A DNA stretch of 64,000 nucleotides from Linnemannia schmuckeri (GCA_029449235.1 JANATG010000010.1:186001-250000), one strand, 5' to 3'. Shown: positions 36,417-46,274, counted from the stretch's first letter. Numbers and translations: made by a program. Notes: generated from the letters alone by a model not told the origin.

Positions 36417-37547
36417 ATGTCGACGACGATGATCAATCGACGATCTTTCTACAATAACGTCTCTTCAGAAGAGAACGCAAGAATCCTGACAGATCCAAAT
36501 CCAAGTTACCGTCTCATGTATTTTGATTGCGCCTCTGTTGCGGCCACTGCCCGTGATATCCTTGCTTTTGGGAAAGCGAACTGGACCAACCAATGCCCTA
36601 CGGTACACTTTTATGTCCGGTTTTTCAACAGTATGAGAGATGGTTCACAAAGAATCGTCGCTCAGGTCCGGGTCAATTAGCTGTCGAAAATTGATTTGTT
36701 TTCTTTGTGTGGCTCTTTTTTTAGAACGCGGAATGGGAGGATAACAAGTTTCCCACGCCTTACAGGGTCATGCCCTTGTTGAATATCATTGCCTCCGATG
36801 GCAAGGTAGAACTTTCTCTCTCATTTTTGACTTTCTCGTTGCTTTTCTCTAATGCCATTATCAGTGTTAACCCCTCATCCCGATCTCTACATCCCCTTTT
36901 AGGAGGCATTCCTGGCAGAGTCGATCGTGATTGACCACTACCTCGCCAAAAAATTCCACCTCCTCGGCGACAACGAATGGGAAGAACAGACTATCAAGGC
37001 GCACTACAACAACATCCATTACCTTCGGGAACGGTCCTTCATGTGTGTCACTTGGACCTATGCCGACAAGAGAAAGATTGCACTGGAGAGGTTCATGAAG
37101 GCGGCTTTGCCTGCTTTTATTGCGGCCCATGAGTTTCATTTGAGGACGAATGGGTCTAACGGGCATTATATTGGGAACAAGGTACGGTGTACGAATAGTT
37201 TGATCAGAAAGGGAGAGAGATTCGGTGGCATGCACGTTGGAATATCGTTTTATTTGAAGCTGGATAGGAAGTTGACTTTCGCACTCCTTTTTTCTCGATG
37301 GATATAGCTCTCGCTAGCAGATATCCACTTAGTGAATGTGATGGACCACTTTTCACATCTCCCCACCGGAAAACTGATCGCAGCAGAGTTTGAGAAAAGT
37401 GAGCTCCTTTCCAAAGTGCGCAAGAATGTCGAAGCCAACCCGGAGATTGCTGCCTGGAGATCGACGGATGAATGGAAACAGCTAGCGCACCAGTCTGTTG
37501 TTGGATATTCTGTCTCCGCCGTTCCTGAAGAACAGGGCGAAGCATGA
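36417..37547 (+). CDS. Glutathione S-transferase-like protein, array copy 3
   Basis: Exons 36417-36602, 36725-36805, 36903-37181 and 37308-37547 give 261 residues. YRLMYFDCASVAATARDIL puts Tyr35 at the catalytic position. RVMPLL gives cis-Pro79, and Glu95-Ser96 (AES) the glutathione pair. The region DNEWEEQTIKAHYNNIHYLR is nearly the same as in copy 2, and the end reads NGHYIGNKLSLADIHLVNVM. An AATAAA lies at 37569-37574. Unlike the other copies, I found no CGGCG-type element in its 272-bp upstream gap, which suggests it may depend on its neighbour's control region or be regulated differently. Confidence 0.85.
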
Positions 37548-37568
37548 GGGAAAGAGGAAAAGGATGTA

Positions 37569-37574
37569 AATAAA
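37569..37574 (+). terminator. Polyadenylation signal AATAAA, GST-like gene 3
   Basis: Canonical signal 21 nt after the stop codon. Confidence 0.5.
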
Positions 37575-37703
37575 GCAAACACAGTTGCTTTTTGCTTTTG
37601 TTGTTCTAATGAGATAACGTGTATGTTTCTGGGCATAAGAAAAAGATTTAGTTTTTGATCTAGACTCTTGGATCCACCTTTCCCACCTTTTCCACTCATA
37701 CAC

Positions 37704-37712
37704 AACGCCGTT
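37704..37712 (-). promoter_or_regulatory. CGGCGT element before GST-like gene 4
   Basis: AACGGCGTT on the minus strand, about 310 bp before the ATG at 38022. Confidence 0.3.
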
Positions 37713-37748
37713 CTTCTTTCCTCTTTCTTGACAAGCAAAGAAAAAAAA

Positions 37749-37757
37749 TGCGGCGTG
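37749..37757 (+). promoter_or_regulatory. GC-rich element TGCGGCGTG before GST-like gene 4
   Basis: Matches eight of nine bases of the core ACGCGGCGTG form, about 265 bp before the ATG, preceded by an A run as in the element before F-box gene 3 (read on the opposite strand). Confidence 0.4.
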
Positions 37758-37921
37758 TATGAATTCGATAAAAGACCATTACGCACGTTGAGGATGCGTG
37801 ATAATAATTGAGCACTGAAGATCCTTTCCCTGACTTCCCCGCAGTTTTGTCACACGTCCCTGGCCCGCAGTTTATTTCTGTCGTTTGTTGTTGTCAGTTG
37901 TGAGCCTAAGTAACTTAAAGA

Positions 37922-37930
37922 TATAAAAAG
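37922..37930 (+). promoter_or_regulatory. TATA box, GST-like gene 4
   Basis: TATAAAAAG, 91 bp from its last base to the ATG at 38022. Confidence 0.65.
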
Positions 37931-38021
37931 AACTCAATTGCCCCTCCGTTTCTATTTCTCTCCACTCAAACATTCTCTTTTCGACCCTCTCCCTCAAACA
38001 CATACACACGAACACACAAAG

Positions 38022-39235
38022 ATGTCCAAGGTTGCCAGACGTCCCTTTATCACCGACGTCTCTGTCGAGAAGAGTATCCAGATCCTTGCTGACCCCAATG
38101 TCTCCTACACCCTGTTGTACTGGGACATTTTCTCGGTTGGTGCCACCGCACGCGAACTGCTTGCCTTTGGAAACGTCAAATGGTCTAACGAGCGGATCGC
38201 CATTAGTTCTGACGAGCAAGATAAGGTAACCAAGTTGGTTCCGCGAGGAAGTAGACTAGTAGAGAGGAGAGAAATAAGGGATGATTAACATGTATGCATA
38301 TGTGTTTTTTTGTGTTTGGAATAGGAAGATCCTTGGGAGGACGGCAAGATTCCCACGCCGTTTGGAGTTGTGCCCGTGTTGAAGATCATTTCACCTGCTA
38401 ATGAGGTAAAATTACATTTTTCAAATGCCTTCCTTTTTTGAGACTTGCACTTTTTTTTTGTCAGCTTGCGTGGCATTTGTTCCTCTTGTGCATGCTCATT
38501 CCACTCCAATTTCATTTTCTTCATTACTTTGACTTTTTTTTTTAACCTCAACTTTTTTTTCGACTCAAATAGGAGGTCATCGTCGCAGAATCGATGGTGA
38601 TTGAACAATACCTGGCCAAGAAATTCAACCTCTTCGGCGACAATGAATGGGAAAGCCTCACCATTCAAGCACTCTACAGCAACGTCCACTTCTTCCTCGA
38701 ACGTGCATTGACCAAAATGACCTGGGTCGTTCCCGAGAGACGCAAGCGTGGATTGGAGATCTTTTTGCAGCACTTTTTGCCCGAATTCATTTCTGACCAT
38801 GAGATGCACCTTAAGGCCAATGGTTCTAATGGATTCTATGTCGGCAACCGGGTAGGTCTCGTTCTGTTACAAATGAGAACACATGTCTTTTGTGTATTTG
38901 CTCCTTCTTGGTGATATAACGAGTATCTTAATCCCCTTCATACTATTCGTCATTTCTATCCTCCTCATTCTCCTCAGTTGTCGTTGGCAGATATCCATCT
39001 GGCGAACGTGATTGACCACTTTTCGCACCTTCCCGTCGCACACCTGATCATGCCCTCGTTCGAGAAGAGCGAGCTCATCAGCAAAGTTCGCGCAAATGTC
39101 GAGAAGCACCCCTCGATTGCCGCGTGGAGAGCAAGTGAGGAGTGGGAGTCTCTCCGTCAGGGGTCGTTTGTCTGCTACAAGAAGTCTGCCCTCCCTGCTG
39201 AAGATGCCAAGGCCTTCGCTGCCAAGGAGCAGTAG
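38022..39235 (+). CDS. Glutathione S-transferase-like protein, array copy 4
   Basis: Exons 38022-38225, 38325-38405, 38573-38851 and 38978-39235 give 273 residues, the longest of the six. YTLLYWDIFSVGATARELL gives Tyr33, GVVPVL gives cis-Pro85, and Glu101-Ser102 completes the glutathione site. Exon 1 ends with an extra acidic stretch (AISSDEQDK) not present in the other copies. The helical half contains SMVIEQYLAKKFNLFGDNEW and ends NGFYVGNRLSLADIHLANVI, followed by the conserved AAWRASEEWESL. The gene groups with copies 1-3. An AATAAA at 39314-39319 follows. Confidence 0.85.
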
Positions 39236-39313
39236 AGGTAGTGTGTGTGGTATTCCTCTGTGTGTTGATCTGGTGTTGATGATGTTTGTGATGTGGAAAT
39301 CTCAGGAACAGAA

Positions 39314-39319
39314 AATAAA
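39314..39319 (+). terminator. Polyadenylation signal AATAAA, GST-like gene 4
   Basis: Canonical signal about 80 nt after the stop codon. Confidence 0.5.
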
Positions 39320-39757
39320 CGTGTTCTTTTGCACCTTTTGCATGCATCTCCGAGCATATTCACTACTGCGATATGATCATTAGTAGATTACCTACCTAAA
39401 CGCGCGAAGAATGTACGCGTAGCTCGTGTCTTTAATTTTTTTTTTTTTTTTTTTTGCTTCTTGGACTGGTTCTTTGCAATTTTGAATGAATGCGTGGACT
39501 CTACGTCTCCTTTGTTCTTCGATCGTATCTACTGAGGGCGTTGTCTTGTTTTATGCATGGATGATATTCCTTGGCATCTCCGCCTCCTCCTTCCTCCCTC
39601 TTCCCTCCTTCCTATTTTGCATTTGTCATCGTACGAATTTCTATTTTGCCCTCCTAGTGGCCAAGAATCATGACCGCCTTCGATTGGACTTTCTAGGCAA
39701 ACAATGCCCAGTCACTGCACACGCAATGCGAAATCCATGCAATGAACACAAGGAAAA

Positions 39758-39769
39758 TCGCGCCGCACT
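39758..39769 (-). promoter_or_regulatory. GC-rich element AGTGCGGCGCGA before GST-like gene 5
   Basis: Minus-strand copy of the GCGGCG core, about 245 bp before the ATG at 40013. Confidence 0.35.
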
Positions 39770-39880
39770 TTTTCTTTGTTGTTTGTTACAACGACGGAGA
39801 CGTCATTTGACACCACGGAAAGCGTCCGCTCTTCAGTTCAATCGATACATCCCCTCTACTCGTCCAACTAGTTCTACTCG

Positions 39881-39892
39881 TATATAAAAAGG
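39881..39892 (+). promoter_or_regulatory. TATA box, GST-like gene 5
   Basis: TATATAAAAAGG, 120 bp from its last base to the ATG at 40013. Confidence 0.65.
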
Positions 39893-40012
39893 AACCATCG
39901 TCCCCCAATCTAATTTCCGTCTCATCTAACAACAACTCTTCTCTTTTCTACAACAAACCACACTCAACCCGCGCCTAATCCTTACACCTACACAGATCTA
40001 AATCTAACAACA

Positions 40013-41143
40013 ATGGTTCAAATTGATGCTGGTCACTTCTCTCGCGATGCCTCTGTCGAGCTCTCTGAGGCCCTTGCTAAGCCTGCCTCATTCAAGCTGA
40101 TGTACTTCCCCATTCTCGCCAATGGTGCTACTGGACGTGATCTCTTGGCCTATGGAGGAGTTGAATGGTCCCCCATTTCTCCCGCTGTAAGATATCTCGC
40201 TGTGAAGATCAATGGTTAAAGAAAAAAGCCACGCATTTCGCTTTCCTTCTCCCCCTTTTTTCTGCCACTAACGAAATTCTCATCATCCTCCCTCATGTTT
40301 GTCGCAATGTAGGATTGGAAGGCAGAGAAGGATCAGACCCCTTTCCACGTCATGCCTCTTCTTTTTGTCACTGGCGAAAACGGCAAGGTAATACTACCGA
40401 CCGTCTTTAGCCTTTTCTTTTTCATTTGCCATGTTTGTTTCAACCGACAAGTCTCATCCCAAAATGCTTATTCGTCTAACAAATCAACAATTATCTCAAT
40501 GTAGACGGCTACGCTCGCAGAAACGGTCGTCATTGAACACTATCTTGCCAAGAAGTTCGGTCTCCTGGGCTCGAACGAGTACGAAGAAAGCATCATCAAG
40601 AGTTTCCACTCTTCCAGCGCAGCGATCATGAGTGCGTTTGCCAGTTCTGTCACCTGGAACACACCCGAGGGCAAGGCAGGTGGTTTGGAGTTCTTTACCA
40701 CTTCCACCCTCCCCACTTGGATCGCGACTCATGAGAAACATTTGATCGACAATGGCAACAATGGCCATTACGTCGGTGACAAGGTACGTTTGATGACGAG
40801 GAACGAGGGGATTGTTGTTCTATACGCTTGACCACGTTCTTGATTCTTTACTTTTATCAAATTCTCACACTAATAACATCTCTCTCTCTCTCTCTTTCCC
40901 CCTTTTGCAAAATAGCTCTCGTTGGCCGACATCCGCACCGCGAATATCATTGAGCAATTTGTGACACAGCCAGAATCCGCGACCCTGATGGCCATCATCA
41001 ACAAGTCGGTGCCCTTGACCAAGCTCCGCGACACGGTCGCCAAGCACCCCAAGATGGCTCAGTGGAGATCTGGAAGCGAATACAAGAGCTACTATGAGGC
41101 TAATGTTGCCTTTTATGCTAACCCCTATGCCTTCATCTCTTAA
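40013..41143 (+). CDS. Glutathione S-transferase-like protein, array copy 5 (Glu-Thr variant)
   Basis: Exons 40013-40186, 40313-40387, 40505-40783 and 40916-41143 give 251 residues. FKLMYFPILANGATGRDLL gives Tyr31 and HVMPLL cis-Pro73. The glutathione-contacting pair is Glu89-Thr90 (AETVVIEHYLAKKFGLLG), a Ser-to-Thr change that keeps the hydroxyl. The chain shares GSNEYEESIIKSFHSSSAAI and a shorter C-terminus with copy 6, so these two form a second subgroup within the array. The C-terminal signature reads NNGHYVGDKLSLADIRTANI, where the usual H-L-V after ADI is replaced by R-T-A. No AATAAA was spotted directly after the stop. Confidence 0.83.
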
Positions 41144-41417
41144 ACGACTTGTTCCCCGAAGTTCTCTCTTTTTTTCCCACACTTTTTCTTGGTCACAGTT
41201 ATTGATTCTTTTCTCCCTTTTTACATTTTATCGGTACATAAAAAATTGTTGACGCAGCTCGCCACCAAAAACATGTCAATTTGATGGTACTTGTTGGAGT
41301 ATGGTGCGTGCTGTAAACTTTTTAGGTGATGGAAAACAGATCCGACTGGATGATGGATCAAATTACTTTGCTTTGGTAAATGAGAAAAGGAAGTTTAGGA
41401 GGCAGAACAAACAAATA

Positions 41418-41426
41418 GACGCCGTC
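41418..41426 (-). promoter_or_regulatory. CGGCGT element before GST-like gene 6
   Basis: GACGGCGTC on the minus strand, nearly 390 bp before the ATG at 41815. It is a near-palindrome and weaker than the copy at 41653. Confidence 0.3.
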
Positions 41427-41652
41427 TTTTTTTATGCACCAGTGCGCAGACTCTCAGTCTTTCCATTACTCGTGCGCCCACCTTACTTTTCTCCAACCAC
41501 ACAGATCAATGGAAGACCATGGGCTATCCATGCAATCCTCCACAGTTCGCCGGAGAAAAAAAAAAGGTTGAAAAAAATCTCGGCACGTTTCAGACTTCCA
41601 TTTTTTTTTTTTTTTTGCCCTTCTTAGTCTTGTTCCTCGCTTGCGCGGTTGG

Positions 41653-41662
41653 ACGCGGCGTG
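41653..41662 (+). promoter_or_regulatory. GC-rich upstream element ACGCGGCGTG (GST-like gene 6)
   Basis: Exact copy of the recurring 10-mer, 152 bp before the ATG at 41815. No clear TATA box follows in this promoter. Confidence 0.45.
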
Positions 41663-41814
41663 TCAACAACATTCACAAACACGCGCTCGTTCTTTTTTCA
41701 GTGTATTTTTCTATTTCTTTTTACGCCTCTCTTTTCCGTCTTTACTCCCCTCTTCAGCTCATCCACCACCCTCGCTCTCACTCATCTAAGGAACAGTACG
41801 GAAACACTGTCAAG

Positions 41815-42943
41815 ATGACTGTTCAAACTGTTACTCCAGACGCAACGCACCTCGCATACAATAACACGGAATCCCTGTCCGTAACCTTCAAGAACCCTAC
41901 ATCCTTCAAACTTCTCTACTTCCCTATCCATTCTAACGGTGCCACCAGTCGGGAGATTCTGAGCATCGCACAGGCCGAGTGGGAAAACCTTGTGCCCAAG
42001 GTGCGTTTCATTGCTGCTCTCTTCTACGCTAAGAAACAAGGTTTCAGTGTTCTTGATACTAAGTTCGCCGTTTGTGTGTGTGTGTGTGGGGGGGGGGGGT
42101 TTGGATTTACAGAATTGGGAGAAGGAAAAGGAGGAAACACCGTTCAACGTCCTTCCGGTTCTTTTCATCACCTCCCCAACCAACAAAGTAAGTCCCAATG
42201 CCCTCACCTCTTTTCCTTTCATTTGCATGTACTCCCACCCCACTTTCTCTCTTCTTTCTGACGCACACTTTCCTCTATTCCACTTCGTCGTGCAAATTTA
42301 GGATGTGGTGTTGGCTGAAGCAGGAGTTATTGAGCAATACCTCGCCAAACAATTCGACCTCATGGGCAGCAACGAATACGAAATGAATCTGATCAAAAGC
42401 TTCCACTCCTCCGCCGCCTCTCTTCACACACTCCATGCTACTACTGTTGCGTTTATCCCTGACAGGGAGGCTCGTTGGAAGGCTATGGAAGTGTTTAGGG
42501 AGGGTCCTTTCACGCAATGGGTGGCGATTCATGAAAAGCACTTGAAAGATAATGGATCTAATGGTCATTACATTGGGGATAAGGTAAGCGTATGAAGTAA
42601 ATAAGAATACGATAAAGCGCAACCATTCAACATCATCCGATTAATGAGTCGTTGTTTTGCTAACACATATTTTTTCCCCATTTGTGCTGTAACGCGATGT
42701 GTGTAATAGTTAACATTGGCGGATATCAGGACGGCAAACTTGATTGAACACCTGTTGCTCCAAACGGGCGGGGAGTACTTGTTGAATATTGTCAACAGGA
42801 GCTTCTCGATGCGAAAACTCCGGATGGAGGTTGCTCATGATCCCAGGGTCGACAAGTGGAGGTCTTCAAGGGCGTACAAGACTTTGACGGATGCAACTGG
42901 GCGGTATTTCTCGGACCCTTTTGCTCCTACACCCAAGCTGTGA
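41815..42943 (+). CDS. Glutathione S-transferase-like protein, array copy 6 (Glu-Ala variant)
   Basis: Exons 41815-42000, 42113-42187, 42302-42583 and 42710-42943 give 258 residues. FKLLYFPIHSNGATSREIL gives Tyr35 and NVLPVL cis-Pro77. The glutathione-contacting pair has become Glu93-Ala94 (LAEAGVIEQYLAKQFDLMG), losing the side chain that normally hydrogen-bonds the gamma-glutamyl group. Exon 3 is one codon longer (282 nt) than in the other five copies. The C-terminal signature NGHYIGDKLTLADIRTANLI groups it with copy 5. The change at residue 94 suggests weaker or different ligand binding; this is inference from the family. Intron 1 contains a GT repeat followed by a run of G. AATAAA lies at 43036-43041. 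Confidence 0.83.
42067..42099. repeat. (GT)n plus poly-G run in intron 1 of GST-like gene 6
   Basis: About eight GT units followed directly by roughly a dozen G, 13-14 bases before the intron's 3' splice site, so its length may affect splicing. Confidence 0.75.
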
Positions 42944-43035
42944 GCCCTGTTGAGAAAGAATGGATGTGACATGGGGACGATGGAACGCAACAGGAAAATA
43001 TTCAACGTTATGTATTTTGCAAAGAGGAATGCTCC

Positions 43036-43041
43036 AATAAA
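43036..43041 (+). terminator. Polyadenylation signal AATAAA, GST-like gene 6
   Basis: Canonical signal about 90 nt after the stop codon. Confidence 0.5.
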
Positions 43042-43584
43042 ATTAAGTACTAAATAATGGCGAGGTCAGATTGGTGCGAAGAAATGGAGAACATACTTTT
43101 CCTTAGGCGCTGGCACCCTTAGCTTCGCCAGTTTGCTCATCAAGTGTAGAGAAGTAAAATAGAATAAAGTGAACGATGTTTGATGGGAGGTTTGAGGACG
43201 GTCAGAGGATGGCACTGTGTTTTTGCGAAATCATGTCCAAGGCTTCATTTCCTAGAGCTGGTTTGAGATGCAGAGTTCTCTGTTGGGGAGAAAGCAAAAC
43301 AGTATCGCGCGTTTTTAAAGGAGGAGATGATGGGTGAAAGGGTATTCGATTCGGAAGGAGTCTTCTATACTTTTTGGCGGCAAATTATATCGTTGTTTAG
43401 GAACCATTTAACTCTACTGATTTGACAAACGTACGTCAACTTTCGCGTTACTTTTCTATGTTATCCTTTTCTTCCTACGCGTCAAGGAACCCTCGTTGGT
43501 ATATAGACAAGCCAACTTAGTTTCTTTTATGCGATGAGAAAGCTCTTAGTCACTTTTGTTCATCGAAAGCAAGTATACACTCAC

Positions 43585-43594
43585 ACGCGGCGTG
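43585..43594 (+). promoter_or_regulatory. GC-rich upstream element ACGCGGCGTG (F-box gene 1)
   Basis: Third exact copy of the 10-mer, about 248 bp before the ATG at 43842, here in front of a gene of a different family. Confidence 0.45.
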
Positions 43595-43643
43595 CATTTT
43601 AGATCCAGCCTTATCTTTTTGTCTCTCTTCCCTCCTTTGCCGC

Positions 43644-43645
<2 letters not shown>

Positions 43646-43677
<32 letters not shown>
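43646..43677. repeat. Poly-T tract, 32 nt
   Basis: Uninterrupted T run on the + strand between the GC-rich element and the TATA box of F-box gene 1. Confidence 0.9.
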
Positions 43678-43678
<1 letters not shown>

Positions 43679-43741
43679 AATTTTGAATTTCCTTTCTTTC
43701 CTTTCTTTCCTTTCTTTCACTTCTGTCGTCTTATTCCGAAC

Positions 43742-43748
43742 TATAAAA
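43742..43748 (+). promoter_or_regulatory. TATA box, F-box gene 1
   Basis: TATAAAA, 93 bp from its last base to the ATG at 43842, the same spacing as in the GST-like promoters. Confidence 0.6.
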
Positions 43749-43841
43749 CCGACCATCACTCTGTTTCTTTTCTCCCCTTCACATTCATTTATTCTCTTCT
43801 CTCTTTCTTTCTCAATCACCCACTCCCCCATCACCAAGGCG

Positions 43842-45800
43842 ATGTCCGATCAAGTTCAATTCTCTCACTTCCCTCCAGAAACCCTCAGCCTCATATTCTC
43901 GTACCTCTTACCACGAGACCTAGCTCGATGTCTGCGCGCCTCGAGATTCTGGCACGCCGTGGCCGAACCTCAGCTGTACAAAAACATAGTCCTCACACCT
44001 GGAATGACATACCAACGACAAATCTTAGCCGCAAACACCCGAAAACACCTTGTCCGTCGAGTCGAGTGCGCTTATAGTTATGGTGGCACCATTCCTCTAG
44101 CGAATATTCTGGATTTCTTGCTCGATTATCGACCACCCCTCAAACACAACGATTTCAACAATTCAAGGACATCGAGTACGCGCACGGCAACAGTTACTTA
44201 TCCGATCCCCCTTGGACCCAATCGCCCAATCTTGACGCATTTTGCTCACACTGGATGCCATCGATCTTGGAAATTGTTCGATGCGATTCTTTACAGTCTC
44301 ACATCCTTGGTCTCTCTTGACCTGAATTTTTCTCACTACGGTGACGCTACGCAGGCGACTTACGTTGCGGACCTCGATAGAATCCTAACGGATCTGCCTC
44401 GCCTGAAACACTTCGGTATCATCGGAAGCATGCTTGAATACGCACCATCCAAGGCGGCAGGACTCGAGGATCATCAGGACGAGACGAGAGGATATTGCTG
44501 CCTTGAGTCATTCACCTTCAATCCGCTCCTGATGTGGCGCCAAGGACCGGATGCATTTACGTTCTTCAGACGACTAGGGAATCTGAGGAAGATCTCTATT
44601 ATCTCACACATGTTGTATTCGCACTGTGCAGAGAGAACTCGACCATGGGCGTTTGGGCGAGCCTTGAAACAGTTTTGCCCAAAGCTGGAGTCCATCAATG
44701 TCAGTGGTTCGGTCGTGCTCTGGCTCTTTGACCTGCCTATTCTCCCATCCGATCAGATACCTCACCTCACTGGATTGGCCTCCGAGGCTCTACCATCCAA
44801 CTCATCGGACATGTCGGTTAACATGACGCAGAAGGCACAAAAGGAGGCCGAGGACCGTCTCAAACAGCGATTACAGGAACAGGAAGTAGGCGAACTGTTG
44901 GAAGGGAGGACTGCAGAACCGTTCTTCCCTCAGTTGAAGACCCTGATTCTTGGAGCGGATCACTCTCTCTCGATGCAGGATCTGATTTCACTTGGTGTTC
45001 AGGCCCGGTTTTTGACGCATGTAAAGATCGACCACCAGATTTACAACTACGAAGGAGTCTGGGAGATGTACGACACGGAGGCAGCAGCAGCTGCTGCGAC
45101 CGCCCCCTACGACCCAACAACCCACCATTCTTCATCTGCAGTGGTCATCAACAACAAGCTGGTTGTGGATCGAAGACTCTGGAAACGACGTCAGATCAGC
45201 AATCAGGACGTGATCCTCTTCTTGCAACTTTGCTCTAGTCTGCAGTACTTTTCCATCACAAGACGGACCATCCCATTCTTTGATCTTGCCGCCGGTGATC
45301 TCACTACTCCCACTAGTTTAAGAAATTCAGCGACGTCCGGAAAAGCAGCGACACCAGCTATTCACTCTTGGGCTTGTGAAAAGACCCTGCAGACACTCAA
45401 GTTCGGTCTGTCCGTCCACCCCAGCCGGTCGAAGGACTACCACGCAATGGTCTGGAAGCATCTGGGGCGGTTCCAGAAATTGCGCTCTCTCACTTTCCCG
45501 CTCTCCTCCCTGGTCCCATCTCTCACATACGGACTCGAGGGCCTGCTTACAGGAGGAGGAAGGCTGAGCGAGACGTTGACAGAAATCCGGTCGTTGCCAT
45601 CATGGTGGGAGGTCGAAGACCGACGCGAGATGGTATTGTGGTTTGCGAGGTCATTCCCAAAACTGGCTGTCCTTGGACTGATGTATTATCGAAAGGAAGT
45701 TGAGGGAGGGAACGTAGAAAAGTATATTGGCTTTTTGGAAGATGAGGAGGTTAAGAGGTGTTCGATTCATACGATTTTCATTGAGCCTAGGCTAACATAA
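43842..45800 (+). CDS. F-box protein with leucine-rich-type C-terminal region, tandem copy 1
   Basis: Intronless, 652 residues. F-box proteins are substrate receptors of SCF ubiquitin ligases, binding Skp1 through the F-box and a target through the C-terminal part. Residues about 8-50 (FPPETLSLIFSYLLPRDLAR, then CLRASRFWHAVAEPQLYKNI) are a good F-box. The rest has irregular leucine-rich repeat-like segments such as LKTLILGADHSLSMQDLISL and ends with FLEDEEVKRCSI, a C-terminal motif shared with the next two genes. The frame stays open upstream of this ATG, but that part is pyrimidine-rich leader; ATG 43842 fits the TATA box 93 bp before it. An Ala run (about residue 410) and low-complexity insert interrupt the repeats. 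AATAAA is at 45837-45842. The degradation target is unknown. Confidence 0.85.
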   Translation: MSDQVQFSHFPPETLSLIFSYLLPRDLARCLRASRFWHAVAEPQLYKNIVLTPGMTYQRQILAANTRKHLVRRVECAYSYGGTIPLANILDFLLDYRPPLKHNDFNNSRTSSTRTATVTYPIPLGPNRPILTHFAHTGCHRSWKLFDAILYSLTSLVSLDLNFSHYGDATQATYVADLDRILTDLPRLKHFGIIGSMLEYAPSKAAGLEDHQDETRGYCCLESFTFNPLLMWRQGPDAFTFFRRLGNLRKISIISHMLYSHCAERTRPWAFGRALKQFCPKLESINVSGSVVLWLFDLPILPSDQIPHLTGLASEALPSNSSDMSVNMTQKAQKEAEDRLKQRLQEQEVGELLEGRTAEPFFPQLKTLILGADHSLSMQDLISLGVQARFLTHVKIDHQIYNYEGVWEMYDTEAAAAAATAPYDPTTHHSSSAVVINNKLVVDRRLWKRRQISNQDVILFLQLCSSLQYFSITRRTIPFFDLAAGDLTTPTSLRNSATSGKAATPAIHSWACEKTLQTLKFGLSVHPSRSKDYHAMVWKHLGRFQKLRSLTFPLSSLVPSLTYGLEGLLTGGGRLSETLTEIRSLPSWWEVEDRREMVLWFARSFPKLAVLGLMYYRKEVEGGNVEKYIGFLEDEEVKRCSIHTIFIEPRLT

Positions 45801-45836
45801 GTAATTTCTTTTCGTGTTTAGCTGCTGCCTGTGGAA

Positions 45837-45842
45837 AATAAA
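45837..45842 (+). terminator. Polyadenylation signal AATAAA, F-box gene 1
   Basis: Canonical signal 36 nt after the stop codon. Confidence 0.5.
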
Positions 45843-46264
45843 GCGGGTAATTATCTTTTTGTGTGTTGTCATGTTGGGAGGCGAAACACGCTTTGGTTAT
45901 GCTGAGCGACTGGGATTGCTGCTCAGGTCAGAAGGAAAGTGGTTCAGTTCTCGCAAGAGGCATATGCCTATTGTGTTTCATTAGTTTCTTCCGCCTCGTT
46001 TTTGATATCTGCGTATCCTGCGCCTTCCAAGTCGTGACGCTCTGAGCACGATACCAATTGATTCTGGGAAAAAAAAAAAAAAAAAAAAACGATCATGTCT
46101 ACGGAAAACCATTTCACCAAACTTGGCGAGCATCTCTGTCCCTCGCCACGTCCTTCTGGATAATCGTTTTTGCTCACACAAGGATTCCTCTAAGCATCTA
46201 ATGCGCCCATTGAGAACCATTTGTTATGTTAGCTTCTAAGTGGACGCATCCTTTTATCAGTGCG

Positions 46265-46274
46265 ACGGCGCCGC
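46265..46274 (+). promoter_or_regulatory. GC-rich element ACGGCGCCGC before F-box gene 2
   Basis: Contains the CGGCG core in both orientations around a GGCGCC palindrome, about 375 bp before the ATG at 46650. Confidence 0.3.

Larger units (their letters stand above)
39236..40012. other. Intergenic region between GST-like copies 4 and 5
   Basis: Nearly 0.8 kb, longer than the gaps between copies 1-4, at the point where the array changes from one subgroup to the other. Contains a T run near 39437-39455, the CGGCG element at 39758-39769 and the TATA box at 39881-39892. No gene is seen. Confidence 0.5.
42944..43841. other. Intergenic region between the GST-like and F-box arrays
   Basis: About 0.9 kb with the GST-like gene 6 terminator (AATAAA at 43036-43041), the ACGCGGCGTG element at 43585-43594, a 32-nt poly-T run and a TTTCC/TTTC repeat near 43690-43720. 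A short minus-strand frame ending at 43105 and an acceptor-like sequence near 43281 are noted under findings. No gene is supported. Confidence 0.5.

Noticed and set aside
43683..43841. Extended N-terminus for F-box gene 1 from an upstream ATG
   Set aside because: The extra 53 residues are translated from a TTTCC repeat and the TATA region, and the downstream ATG matches the start position of the paralogs.
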